Origin: Ophiura sarsii
Taxonomy: Eukaryota > Echinodermata > Ophiuroidea > Amphilepidida > Ophiuridae
Reading direction: 5' to 3'
Assembly (NCBI GenBank): GCA_035610835.1
Contig: CM069448.1
Location: forward strand, 10,119,717-10,183,716
Length of the DNA stretch: 64,000 nt
Below, in pieces: positions 36,613 to 48,108 of the stretch. The notes under the pieces are model-generated. The model did not search any database. It worked only from the letters and a program-made list of their open reading frames with translations, and was not told the origin of the DNA. The translations under genes and the position numbers were made by a program. How positions within the stretch are numbered: the stretch's first letter is position 1; every line of letters begins with the position of its first letter.

Positions 36613-38852
36613 TTATACTTCATTTTTGAATTATGCTTCCATGGATGATTTCTTTCAAATATCTTACACAACTTTGATTCAGTTTGCCCATTTTTAGATA
36701 GGCTAAGCATCAACAAAACACTAAACGGTGTATGAAAGGTGATTTATATTCTTTGCGGGGTTATTTGTGGGTTTTATAATACTTATAATAGTGAATCAAT
36801 CTTTTCTACAATAGCTCTACTTTAAAGTGTTATGTTATCTTCAGTTAACAGCCCAATCTAGAGTAGAGTGACGTATCATGCTATCTTTCATGTCTTTATT
36901 ACAGTTTATATTTAGAGTAGAGTTATTCTATCTTGAATAATAGCTTAGCTCAGGTGTAGTGCTTTGCTATCTTGATTAATAGCTCAACTAAGGGTGAAGT
37001 GTTAACTATCTGAGTAATATGTATTTTCTGTTGAAAAGTTGAACTTGTAATGTTATGCTATCATCCGTCCGATGATAGCTCAACTTATAATGCTATAGGT
37101 AATAATGCTAATTATGTCCGATGTTGCTTTAATCTATCAAACATTGATGGATGTCAAGACAGTCACTGATATACATTATTGTTTAAAAAATATGGGTCGC
37201 ATTTATTCTTTTATTTTACACATTTGATTATTTGAATATTGAAGCGTTTATGAAATGGTATACAGTAGTAAGCTTATCCATCTTGTATTTGGTCAACTCA
37301 CTCCCAAGAGCACCATTTTTGACATACAACATATTGGATGCTCCTCGTCGCCGTGACATATTATGACAAACGGATACACGACATGGCATAAAACAATACC
37401 TTGATTTTTGTAATCTGTTCTCGCAGATAGCATATCATTGTAAGACGAGCACACCATGATTAATATTCCTGAACCAATTATCATCCCAACTCCTTGGCCA
37501 TTTTGTAGAGCATGTTGTTATATAAACCATATGTGGTATAGTTCACTTTTCACATACATTGGGGGTGAATTGTTTTTATTTTAAATATTGTAAACAAATA
37601 TAAGGTGCTAAAAAAGGAACTTATCAAGTAATATAAATATGCTCTTAACTCCAAAGCTCAATTGGCATGTTGTTGATTAACTGCTTGCGACAACTTACCG
37701 GTAAATAGTAAGATGAGGTTATGGGATGCTTCCATTTATCAGTATGGCCAAAAAACATCACACTGTATTACGTTCATTACGAATTCAAAATTCATAAAAT
37801 GCGGGAAATTAAAATTTTGAACTTTGTGAATAATGTGATTGTTTTGCTGTGGAACTGTATTTCTGGAGTTATGAGTGTATTTACCTAACACTAAGTCTAA
37901 GTTCATTTTTGAGCACTGTATACATGTATAACGAACAAAATTTAGTTATTATAGTTATAATTACGTACATGTAGGCCAATAGGATTGTTGGTTGATTTTC
38001 GTAAGTGAAAACTATTTGTATTGTAGTTCAAAAGCAAGAAATGAGACAGGATTTAATAAATAAGTTTCTGCGATTCCTCTAACAAGTGAAGCTAATGATG
38101 AGTGTTGAATCATTCTTGTTTTATTTCATACTGTGTCCTCCCTCGACCAGCTTGGGTTCTCTTCCGGATAAGTCCAATCAATATACCATATTTCAAGAGG
38201 TAACTGCACCACTTATTGCCAAACAAATTGTTTCAACGCAGTGCATTTCATGTAACCCAGAACGCCCCCCCCCCCCCACCCCCCTTATCACCATACTATC
38301 ATTAACTATAGAAGATGACATGACTAGGCTTATGAGACAGCTTTCTTCATAGGGCCATGGTAGCACTGTGGCGTACCCAGTGGGGGGGGGGGGCGGCCTG
38401 AAATAACCCCGTCGGTACACTCGAGCCTAGCTCCGTTGGCAGATGCATAATTATTAATGGACAACGCCTCTAAAATAAGCTCGCTCAATAAAACGTGTGG
38501 CTTTAATATTGCTATCTTCAGTAGATGGCAAAGAAATGTATTTAATAGCTATCCTTTCTTCAGTTTAATAAAGATCGAAATGTTATTCATAGATGGCAAA
38601 TAAAATGGGTAATGGGGAATACTAGAATAATTTTAAATTTAAACCGAAATCAACACAAATCAAGTCGGGTGCAAATGAAATTTAAGCTATTCCTTTGATG
38701 AAATTTAAACTATTTTGTTAAAGAATTGGAACGGAACTATCAATAAATTACAGCTTGTTCTTGTTTTGGATAGTCGATGAAACTGTATTGCATGCACTAG
38801 TTACTCGTTTCAATGTTCTAGTAAAGAGGGGAACAATGATGTAGCCAGAGGG
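36613..38852. other. Non-coding interior of the 12.8-kb element
   Basis: No gene is supported. Short hairpin words related to CTATCTTCAGTAGATAGC appear near 36833 and 38512, and similar ones (ATCATCCGTCCGATGAT) near 37063. C and G runs lie at 38267 and 38382. Confidence 0.5.
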
Positions 38853-40288
38853 CAGGGCTGTCAACTCTCCCGCATTAGGCGGGAGTCTCCCGCATAGACA
38901 CTCTTTCTCCCGCACTCCCGCATAGCATATATAAACTCCCGCCTCAAAAATAAGTCAAATAAAAAAGGGAAAGAAAAGAAAAGGGAAAGAAAAGAAAAGG
39001 GAAAGAAGAGAGGAAAGGAAAACAGATGTCTATCGGTATATTGAAAAGGCCTAGTTGCACCCACTTGGGATATCAGTGGCGTGTCCAAATGGGGGGGGGG
39101 GGGGGGGGGGGGGGTGGCTGATATAATCAAAGCTTGGAGGGGCATGCACCCCTTATAAATTGACAGATAGACATTGCATGGGTTTATATATTTAATTCTA
39201 TCAAATTTCAAGGCTTCAGTCGAAGGAATCGAAACCATATTCTTAACAAATATTATGAATGAGTACGTATGCAAGAACATTTATATTCGTGTGCTATGCG
39301 TGCATATGTCCAGAAATATCATTCTAAAAGCCCATTTCAAACCAAAATACACATTAATTATAGCCAGAACTGAGTATATAGGAAAAAAATTCGCGCGCTT
39401 CGCGCTCATGTTTTCCGGAAACAGGTAACCCGGAACTTAATTCATTCGGGTGGGGTTGGGATTATACTTATTCGGAGGAAATTAAGAGTTTTTTAGTAAA
39501 ATTCTTTCGTCAAGCGGGGAAATCAAAAACCTAATTCGTCGAAAATAGTATGAAAAATCATGGTCGGAAAATAAATAAATAACGAACCTAAAGAGAGGGG
39601 TCATATATATAGCTTTTTGGGGAACCATTTTCATATTTCGTTCTAAAAACGCTTAGAAAAACCCAAAAGAACCGTTCAAATACGCAAAAAATTATGCTCG
39701 CTACGCGCGCATCATATGACTTAACAGTTTCAGTTTTAATCAATAGGGATAATTTTTTCGCAATTCATTTTGAGGGTCAGGGTTCTGACCAAATATGTCT
39801 GATTGAGTCGTGGGCCAAAGAGGTTAGGAACCAATGATCTATAGGCCTACTGCTTAAATCAAGAAAAGATCATCAGTAAATATGCACAACTTCCTTTTTC
39901 TCGCATAGCCTATAATGAAATAGCTGTCTAACTTAGATAAAAAGCCAATATTGATTGGAAATGATGGCATTTCAATAGAAAATCGGTCAAAAGTACATAC
40001 CAAATTGCCCAAATGGGTTCGAGAATTGATTTTTATCTTCAAAATTATGAGGGCGGCACATCCCCCTCAGACTCCCCCCTGTCCGCGTTAGTTACCGCGG
40101 AGGGCGGTGCTTTGCAACTCTTTGGTTACTCACAATAGTTACTCACTATTTCAGTTTTTTAACCTTGATTTTCCCCCACCCCCTATACAAATAACCTGGT
40201 ACCGCCCCTGGCTGTAGGCCTACCTTTTGGACTGTGCGATTTTTTTTGGACTCTCCCTCCCAGCGAATCCCAAAAGTTGACAGCCCTG
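38853..40288. mobile_element. hAT-like element, 1.4 kb, non-autonomous
   Basis: The termini are CAGGGCTGTCAACT and AGTTGACAGCCCTG, a 14-base perfect inverted repeat of hAT style. CAGAGGG flanks both sides (38846-38852 and 40289-40295). One base short of the usual 8 suggests a small loss. The left subterminal region has many CTCCCGCAT words. No transposase frame is seen. A 24-base G run lies at 39091-39114. Confidence 0.7.
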
Positions 40289-41046
40289 CAGAGGGGTTAG
40301 GAGGTTTAGTGGGGGAGGGGGTAAAACCCACCACCACCCACCCTCACACCCAATATTTGAGTCGTGTCAGTTGATACAGGCTGACTGGCTGTCAATTTAG
40401 TTAAAATTAGAACAAAATAGACAATTCTAGCATAAAAGGCAATTTTCCCCCGCTGTGCTTATATTTTCTTACTAAATTAGGTTAAATTATACCATGTTGA
40501 CAATTTATGCATAAAACAGCTTTTAGTTTTTTGCGCGCAAGAGCGCATTTTCATACTAAATTAGTTAGTATTATACCAAATTTGACTATTTTTAGCTTCG
40601 CGAGCATAATTTTTGTCATGCCCCCCCCCCCTAAAAGCAATTCTTTTCCCCCTTTTGCCGCACCCACCCCAGTGCCGCCACAGGAAGTTAGGAACTTCGC
40701 ATCAAAAATGATAATGAGACTGGATTTGGTTATCACACTCCAGCGGTTTTAGGATGAATCGGACGACGGTGAACATTTTGTAAATGTTGATGAATGATGT
40801 ATATCCGTTGCCCCCCCCCCCCCCACCCCGAACTTTCTTCACCCGGTGGAACTTAATTATTTCATTAGTCCGTCCTTAACCGTTAGTCCCATTGGCTTGA
40901 TCACATCACCCCGTACAATGTAGGCCTACATATAATTTAATCTTGAATATTCGTGAACGAGCATATATGTCCGGCATGGTATGGACTGAATAAACCTTTA
41001 TCCATAATTAAAACCCAAGCGCCTGAGAGCGGTTAAAGGTTTGCAT

Positions 41047-41467
41047 CAGTGGCCAGACAACGATGGACACGCGAAAACCTAAATTTTGAATTCTTATTGG
41101 AATAACACGTAATCGCGAATGTTGATCTAATCATTTTGAAAAATTCATCATAGGTTAGAAGAAAATGTTTCCAATCCAAAACCGTTGTGGGTGGCTAACC
41201 ACCCCGGGTCCCCCGAGTTAGGTGCGGTATTGTAACTTTTGTGTATTCACCTGACACATGATGCATTGAGTGTGGTAGTTTTTTAAAGAACGACGCATAA
41301 CAATCCCGTGCGGTATTGTAACTTACAATCCCGCACCTTAATGGGTCCCCCGCAGTGTCAGTAGTATCATTTTTTAAATTTAAAAATTAACATTCGCGAT
41401 AACTTGTTATTCCAATACGAATTCAAAATGTAGGTTTCGCGTGGCCACCGTCGTCTGGTGGCGACTG
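41047..41467. repeat. Inverted-repeat segment with ~75-base arms
   Basis: The left arm runs from CAGTGGCCAGACAACG through CGCGAAAACC and AATTGGAATAACA-like words. The right arm is the imperfect complement ending GGTGGCGACTG. A diverged second copy with its flanks lies at 45292-45599, so this belongs to a longer duplicated unit. Confidence 0.65.
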
Positions 41468-41494
41468 AAGCAAAGAATTAAAGGGGGGGTTATG

Positions 41495-41971
41495 CCCGGG
41501 GGGGGCCAGTCAAACATAATAGTGTACACAGGCGTGACCAAAAAAACGCGTAAAAAGGGGTGTTTTTTCAGTGTTGGACGCGTCACGCGCGTGACGCGTT
41601 AAGGGTATCAAAAACGCTGATTTTCAAGAAAAAGGGTGGCTTAAAATACCGGTCGAACGTGTTTAGGGTAACTTGTTTTGTTCCCCGTTCCCAGAAGAAT
41701 GTTATCACCGTTTTTGCGATTTCTTTTGAGCGTCTCATTTCCAATTTGAGAACGCATGTGTGTCACTCGTTTCTACAGACAAAACAAACAAAACTTGTTT
41801 AGGGGTTATATTCTGGCAAGAACTTGTTTAGGGGTCAAAATTTGCAAGGAAAGCGCGCTAAAAACTTGTTAAGGGGGTAATTTTGCTTGCAGGGTAAAAC
41901 TTGTTTAGGGGTGTCTGGAAAAAATTTGGTCACGCGTGTGTACACTATTATGTTTGACTGGCCCCCCCGGG
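41495..41971. mobile_element. Short TIR element with an 8-base target duplication
   Basis: The ends are a ~44-base inverted repeat beginning CCCGGGGGGGGCCAGTCAAA. GGGTTATG occurs on both sides (41487-41494 and 41972-41979). The diverged paralogous copy of the flanks near 45600-45680 lacks the insertion, which supports a real event. Internally AACTTGTTTAGGGG-like words recur at about 41786, 41820, 41862 and 41898. No protein is encoded. Confidence 0.8.
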
Positions 41972-42511
41972 GGGTTATGGGTTGTGGGCGGTCGGTAAAA
42001 AATTGTGTTTGATGTTGAAACTTGCATTATGCACGCGCGCGAAGCTCGCCAATATTGAGATTTATTGTGGATGTCTTATGGATATGGATAGTCACACAAC
42101 TAAAACACCCCCAACACAAAACGTACTTGTGAGAAATAACTACGTTGAACTAAGAATTAACCAGCAATAAAAGTGTTCACAAATATGCAAAGAAATGCGT
42201 TCTTTTATAACGTGAATTTAAAAAGAAATCAGTGTCGAGGGGTTGGGGGACAGCCCCTCCCCCCTCCCCTGGGACACGCAAGCGTATTCGGGCCAACGCT
42301 TCGCGCAGGCATGGATAGTCACTTTATAGTCACATAACTAAAACACCACCAACACAAGAGTTACTGGTGGGAAATGACAACGTTGAACTAAGAATAAACC
42401 AGCAATTTATTTAATTGTTCGGAAATATGCAGGGAAAACAATAGTTCTTTTAAAACGTAAATTTCAACATCAAAATCAGTGTCGAGGGGTGGTGGTGGGG
42501 GGGGGGGGGGG

Positions 42512-43069
42512 CAGTGGCGTGCGCAGGATATTGTGACGGGGGGGGGGGGCACAAATGAAATAAATGAAATTCCCCGACTCGGATTCTTCTCAATTCCCCC
42601 GATGTACAATAAAAATAGTAAAAGGTAGCCCCAATTTTTTTTGGCAGTAACCTCGTGAATTTCACGTAAGTGGAGGGGGGGGGGGGGAGGTAGGTTCAAA
42701 AAGATTTCGCACAATCAAAAAAATTCGCACAGTCACAAAATCACATCGTCACAAAATCGCACAGTCAAAAACACACCACAATTAACACCTAATGAACAAT
42801 TATGAGCGTTTTCATCATATTTCTATATAACATATCCTTTTTTAACAACCTGATGCATAAATTTGTCGACTACATGTTCAAATTTGTCGACTATTTGTCA
42901 ATTTGGATTACACTCACCTCCCAACACAAAAACCACTCTACTGACGGCCCAGCCACCGACTAGCAGTAGTTTCCCCCGACTGGCATCTCCGACTGATAGA
43001 CCAAACTTGGGGGTGGGGGACGTGCCTCGTGCCCCTGCCCCCCCCCCTCCCCTTTGCGCACGCCACTTG
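42512..43069. mobile_element. hAT-like CAGTGGCGTGCGCA element
   Basis: The left end is CAGTGGCGTGCGCA and the right end TGCGCACGCCACTTG, an inverted repeat with one extra T. The left flank is poly-G and the right flank GGGGGGA, so the target duplication cannot be proved. Internal CACGTAAGTGGAGGGGG and TCGCACA words are shared with the 11948-12277 element. Confidence 0.6.
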
Positions 43070-43249
43070 GGGGGGACCCTCCAACTCCAGACACAAGAGC
43101 GTGTCGGGGCATAGCATCACGCATGCAGTGGCGTATCCAGGGGAAAAAAGGAGGAAGAGGAGAAGGAGGAATAGATGAAAAAGGAGGAAGAGAAGGAGGT
43201 AGGGGAGGAAGGGTAGGGACATATGCGGCGCAAAAGTGGGGTACGGGGC

Positions 43250-44188
43250 CACGTCCCCATAATTTTAATGTGAGGGACGTTAAAAACGTTATTCTTGACC
43301 TTTTTAGGGTTAAAAATGCCAATTTTTGCACGTATTTAGTTTCATGTTTCATTATTCAAGCTTAACAAGTAAGAGGGCAGGAATGTTTTTTCTGGACCAT
43401 TTTAGTTCAAAAACTGGGGTTTTTTTTTTGCTCGATTCGCGCTCATTTTTTTTTTTAACAGGTTTCACAGGTTTTCAACATTATAATGGACTCAAAACAC
43501 ATCAAATATTCTAAATATTATGTGGGGACGTTAAAACATCATACTGGACCATTTAATTAAGTGTTAGAAATGTCAATTTGTGCGTACACCGCGCGCATTA
43601 GTTTGCATGTTTCCTTATTCAAGCTTAACAAGATGGCATTGCAGGACACTTTCCCATGACAATTTTAGTTAAAAAACTGAAAAAGGTTCCGCGCGCATAT
43701 TTTCTACAGGTTTTAACATTATAATGGCCCTCAAACCATGCCAAACATTCTAAATATTATGTTGGGGACGTTAGGAAGGCATATAGGCTTACTGGACCAA
43801 TTTAAGTGTTAGAAATGTCAATTTTTGCGTACTTTGCGCATTAGTTTCAATGTTTCATTATTCAAGCTTGACAAGGTGGCTTCAGGACAGTTTTCCATGA
43901 CCATTTTAGTTCAAAAATTCAAAATTGTGCGCGCTTCGCGCGAATATTTTCTGCAGGTTTTTAACATTTTATTGGCCATCAGACCAATATGTGGGGGACG
44001 TTAAAAACATCATACTGGACCAAAGTTTTAATGCAAAAACCACACCAAAAATTCTAAATATTAGGTGGGGGACGTTATTATCATACTGGACCAGTGTTAT
44101 AAATGAAATTTTTTGTACGCTCCGCGCAAAAAGTAATAATTTTAATATTTCATTATTTAAGCTTTATAAGCATGATTAGTTGGCTTCA
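43250..44188. repeat. Degenerate tandem repeat, ~235-base unit
   Basis: About four to five units each carry GGGGACGTTA, a CATACTGGACC word, TTATTCAAGCTT, TTCCATGACCATTTTAGTT and a CG-rich palindrome such as GCGCGCTTCGCGCG. It resumes after the 44189-44972 insertion. One related copy lies outside the large element at about 13915-14010. Confidence 0.7.
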
Positions 44189-44972
44189 TATAGGAGCCCC
44201 AGAGCTAGTAAATTCGGCTTTAAAATGGTTTGACCCCTGACCTCCGAACATAGGCCTACTCCAAAAGGAATACTTTTATGATAGATTCATATCTTGTCTA
44301 CAAGAATAAATTGTCCTGCTCTTATGATTCTCTTGCGAATTCATGCTATTGTCAATACCTGTATTCCCCTTTATATTCACATGAACAAAATGACATAAAA
44401 CAACTCGTGTTAGGGGTAGGGGTAGTATATCGCCATAAAAAGTTGAAATAAATGTTAAAGTATGTATAACTATATATACATCATACCTATGGGGAAGAAC
44501 TGCTTCACAAGCTGAGAGAGTTGTTTATAGGAATACGGTCAATGTTACAGGTAAATATAGCTAAATAGAACATTGAAAAAAGTCAGAAAAGGGTTAAAAA
44601 ATGCTTTTCTAACTTTTTCAATTGTTCCATCACATTTTGGATCAATATTAATGTTAAAAAGCTAATATAATGTGTCAAGTAGTTATTTCTTTAAATTCAT
44701 CAACATGATTTTATGTAGTTTTTAGATTTCCTTTCAGTGTTATGGTCAATATACTACTCAAACCCTTACGAGCGATTCTATTACTTCATTTCTGCTATGT
44801 GAATGCATGGGGAATATGATTATCGCCATAGCATAATTTCGCAAGAGAATCTTTAGAGCAGGACTCTTTATTCTTGTAGATAAGATATGTATCGGTCGTA
44901 AACATTTTAATTTAGGAGTATGTTCGGAGGTCAGGGGTCAACTACTAAATTTGACGCCTGGGGCTCCTACTA
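44189..44972. mobile_element. TIR element inserted in the 235-base repeat, probable 3-base duplication
   Basis: The arms are ~150 bases long and imperfect. They start TATAGGAGCCCCAG on the left and TAGTAGGAGCCCCAG on the right read inward, and share GACCCCTGACCTCCGAACATA-type words. Comparison with the neighbouring uninterrupted unit (GGCTTCAGGA) places TCA on both sides of the insertion. No coding frame is seen. Confidence 0.65.
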
Positions 44973-45720
44973 TCAGGAGAATTTTCCATGACCATTTTAG
45001 TTAGAACTCAACAATTGTGCGCGCTCCGCGCGAATATTGACCAGCAATATAAGTGTTACAAAATAGGCAGGGAAATGCATTCTTTTAATGCATGAATTTG
45101 AAGAAAAACATTAGCGTCGAATTGGAGGGGGACACCCTTCTGTCGAACACTCTCTACATCCCCAAACCACCTCCCGAGACACGCAAGCGTGGCCGGGCCT
45201 ATGTCCGGCATCGTCTGCACTAAATGCCTTTATCCGAGATAGCATGATAACCCAAGCGCCTGTGAGGGCGGTTAAACGTTTGAACCAGTGGCCAGACGAC
45301 GCTGGACACGGGCGTATTTACGAATATTCAGGCAAAAATATGCGAACGAGGTTACGTGATCAAGTGAATGGGACGAACGCTTAACACCGGTTTAAATTCA
45401 AAAAATGATACTGACAATGCGAATGGTTAGCCATCCTCAGTGGTTTTAGGATGAAATAATTTAGTTCCAACGTGTGATGAATTTTATTGGGTCATAATCA
45501 TATAATCAAAATTCACTGTTACATACATTGAAACCAAACGGAAATTCAAAATTAACGGCCGTTCGTATCCACCGTCGTCTGCCAGTGGCGGCTGAAGCAA
45601 AGAAATATGAGGGTGGGGGGGAGGGGGGAGGGTATCAAATTGTTTTTGATGTAGAATCTTGAAGAAGAAAAAAATGCACGCGAAACTTGTGAATATTGTG
45701 ACTTTTTGAACTTAAATTGT

Positions 45721-46600
45721 ATTTTTTTAATACGTTCCCAAAAGACGCTTGTGTGACAAATTGAACTTATGTGATATGAAATTGATGAAAATTGAAATCA
45801 AATCGCGCAAATATGGGTTATAATTCCATGGCAAATAATGGTTGGTTAATTCAATCTGAACGATATAATCATTGGTATGTTAAAGGCATAATGTTCATAC
45901 ATGATTTGTTGAAAAGTAATGGTTCATTTCTTTCATTCACAATGTTGTAACAAATATTATATACGTTCAAATATTGAATATTATATTTTTTTAAAATTCA
46001 AACAGTCAAATGAAATAGCAAAGCGATGAGTCTCATTCACAATAAAGGATTGACAACGTTAATGCTATACCGCCCATTGCAAATTAGAATATAATAACAA
46101 CTGGAATCGTCTGTTTCGGTTGACGTAATGACAAATATCAGATTGGATTCAACCTTTTAAATATGAATTATTTTGATCTTAATGCCGAAAATTAAGCAGC
46201 AATAAGCAACAAGCACTTCAACAATATAATAAAAATCGGCTAACTGGAATCGTCTGTTTCGGTTGACGTAATAACAAACATTAGATTGTATATATTTGGA
46301 TTCAACCCTTTAAAATTGTCTTTAACATCATGCAGTAACCATTATAATTATTTAATAATGAAAAGTGTTATGTAATATGTTTTTTAAATGTTTTTTCTTG
46401 TATAGGCCTACTATTCTATTGTAATCAAATCAGCCTTGAGTGACCAGCGTTGTTTGATGATGGGTCAATATCGTTATAACAATGCTACAATATGAATCTG
46501 TGTTTGTACCATACAAAGCCATATGTAACGTATGAAATTGTGTGAATGATGTAGCCTACATGAATGATTGTTAATAATGTTTAATACAATTCTTGCTAGT
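45721..46600. other. AT-rich interior of the 12.8-kb element
   Basis: Nothing coding is seen. A ~36-base segment containing GGAATCGTCTGTTTCGGTTG occurs twice (46100 and 46246) in direct orientation. Confidence 0.5.
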
Positions 46601-46952
46601 AGAGGGAAAAAGGGGGGAAAGGGGAAGGGGGGGGGGGGGGGGGGAAGAAGAGAAATAGAAGAAAAGAAGAAAAAAAGGTAGGGGGAGGGGAAAGAAGGTG
46701 AAGAATGGGTGGAAGAAGGTGAAGAGGGAGGAAGATGAAAAAGAGGAGAAAAAAGAGGGATAAAAGGTGAAAAGGGGGGGTGGGGAATGAGGAAAAGAGG
46801 AGAAAAAGAGGTGAAAAGGGGTAAAGAGGGGGGAAACAGGAGAAGGAAAGGGAAAAAGGGGGGAAAGAGGAGAAAAAGAGGAGAAAAAAAGAAAGGGAAG
46901 AAAAAGAAGAGAAAAGAGAAAGAGGAGAAGAGAAAGAGAGAAAGAGAAAAAA
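46601..46952. repeat. Long purine-rich tract beside the right arm
   Basis: About 350 bases are almost entirely A and G on the + strand, built from GGGGAAAAGAGGAGAAA-like words with an 18-base G run at 46627-46644. The Lys/Arg/Glu/Gly-rich open frame across it is a composition effect, not a gene. Confidence 0.85.
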
Positions 46953-47315
46953 AATTCGGACTAGCGGACCTTATTTCAATTTCGGACTAGCGGATATAAT
47001 TCTCAATTCGGACTAGCGGACCTTATTTTAATTTCGGACTAGCGGATATAATTCTCAATTCGGACTAGCGGACCTTATTTTAATTTCGGACTAGCGGCCC
47101 TTTTAAAATTCGGACTAGCGAACCTTATTTCAATTTCGGACTAGCGGATATATTTTTTAATTCGGACTAGCGGGCCCTATTTTCGAACTAGAGGACCTTA
47201 TTTTATTTTCGGACTAGCGGACCTCAAGGTATAGGAAAATCACTGTTCGGACTAGCGGACCGTCGGACTAGCGGACCGTCGGACTAGCGGTCCGTCGGAC
47301 TAGCGGACAGATTCC
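46953..47315 (-). repeat. Right arm array of the 12.8-kb element
   Basis: This is the inverted counterpart of the left arm, with TTCGGACTAGCGGA cores and TTATTTTAAT or TATAATTCTCAA spacers. It shows the same 52-base alternation and the same tightly packed outermost copies joined by CCGTCGG. It is about 80 bases shorter than the left arm. Confidence 0.9.
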
Positions 47316-47323
47316 ACTCCTCC

Positions 47324-47461
47324 AACCACTTGTAACAAGGGTGGGAGGGTGGGGAATTTTTCTGAACCTTCTGGTATGAACCGCAGAAACGATATGATCT
47401 GTGAATGAAGAACAAGGAACTAGGGCTGTGTTGAGCCAGATATGCGTGGCTGAACAACAAA
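47324..47461. other. Short unique spacer
   Basis: About 140 bases separate the foldback's target duplication from the minisatellite. No feature is seen in it. Confidence 0.5.
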
Positions 47462-48108
47462 GCGAAAGTCTGTATCACATGAGGTTTATATACAGTCTGT
47501 ATCACATATGAGGTTTAGATACAGTCTGTATCACACATGAGGTTTAGAAACAGTCTGTATCACATGAGGTTTATATACAGTCTGTATCACATATGAGGTT
47601 TAGATACAGTCTATATCACGTATGAGGTTTATATACAGTCTGTATCACATATGAGGTTTAGATACAGTTTGTATCACATTATGAGGTTTAGATACAGTCT
47701 GTATCACACATGAGGTTTATATACAGTCTGTATCACATATGAGGTTTAGATACAGTCTGTATCACATATGAGGTTTAGAAACAGTCTGTATCTCATATGA
47801 GGTTTAGATACAGTCTGTATCACATGAGGTTTATATACAGTCTATATCACGTATGAGGTTTATATACAGTCTGTATCACATATGAGGTTTAGATACAGTC
47901 TGTATCACATATGAGGTTTAGAAACAGTCTGTATCACATATGAGGTTTAGATACAGTCTGTATCACATGAGGTTTAGATACAGTCTGTATCACATATGAG
48001 GTTTAAATAGTCTATATCACATATGAGGTTTAGATACAGTCTGTATCACATATGAGGTTAAGATACAGTCTGTATCATGTATGAGGTTTAGAAACAGTCT
48101 GTATCACC
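47462..48108. repeat. 29-base minisatellite
   Basis: About 22 copies of ACAGTCTGTATCACATATG followed by AGGTTTAGAT. Variants lack an AT (27-base units) or read TTATAT for TTAGAT. Several adjacent units recur as a block (for example 47555-47640 and 47815-47900), indicating higher-order duplication. Confidence 0.95.

Larger units (their letters stand above)
40975..42500. repeat. Diverged direct duplication, copy 1 (copy 2 at about 45030-45720)
   Basis: Shared words include ACCCAAGCGCCTG, CGGTTAAA, CAGTGGCCAGAC, GGCTGAAGCAAAGAA and the TTTTTGATGT..GCACGCG region. Within copy 1, a ~170-base subsegment with CACAACTAAAACACC..AATCAGTGTCGAGGGG is itself repeated at 42090-42245 and 42310-42490, and partly at 45030-45130. 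A high-copy interspersed repeat is likely. Confidence 0.6.
34478..47315. mobile_element. 12.8-kb foldback element with tandem-repeat arms and an 8-base target duplication
   Basis: Both ends are arrays of TCCGCTAGTCCGAA-type repeats in opposite orientation (34478-34925 and 46953-47315). The termini start GGAACTG(A)TCCGC on the left and, read inward, GGAATCTG-TCCGC on the right. The perfect 8-base direct repeat ACTCCTCC lies immediately outside (34470-34477 and 47316-47323). This is what a transposed foldback element should show. As I recall, sea urchin TU elements have tandem-repeat arms and 8-base duplications, so TU-like is the best comparison. I recognise no transposase inside; the interior is non-coding and full of smaller insertions. 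It is non-autonomous or decayed. Confidence 0.8.

Noticed and set aside
42388..43365. Overlapping Pro-rich or Gly-rich open frames around the poly-G and poly-C tracts
   Set aside because: They exist because homopolymers lack stops in several frames. The sequence is an hAT-like non-coding element.
46787..46990. Lys/Arg/Glu/Gly-rich open frame
   Set aside because: Direct translation of the purine tract running into the repeat arm.
47462..48108. CRISPR-like array with 29-base repeats
   Set aside because: There are no spacers between repeats; it is a tandem minisatellite.
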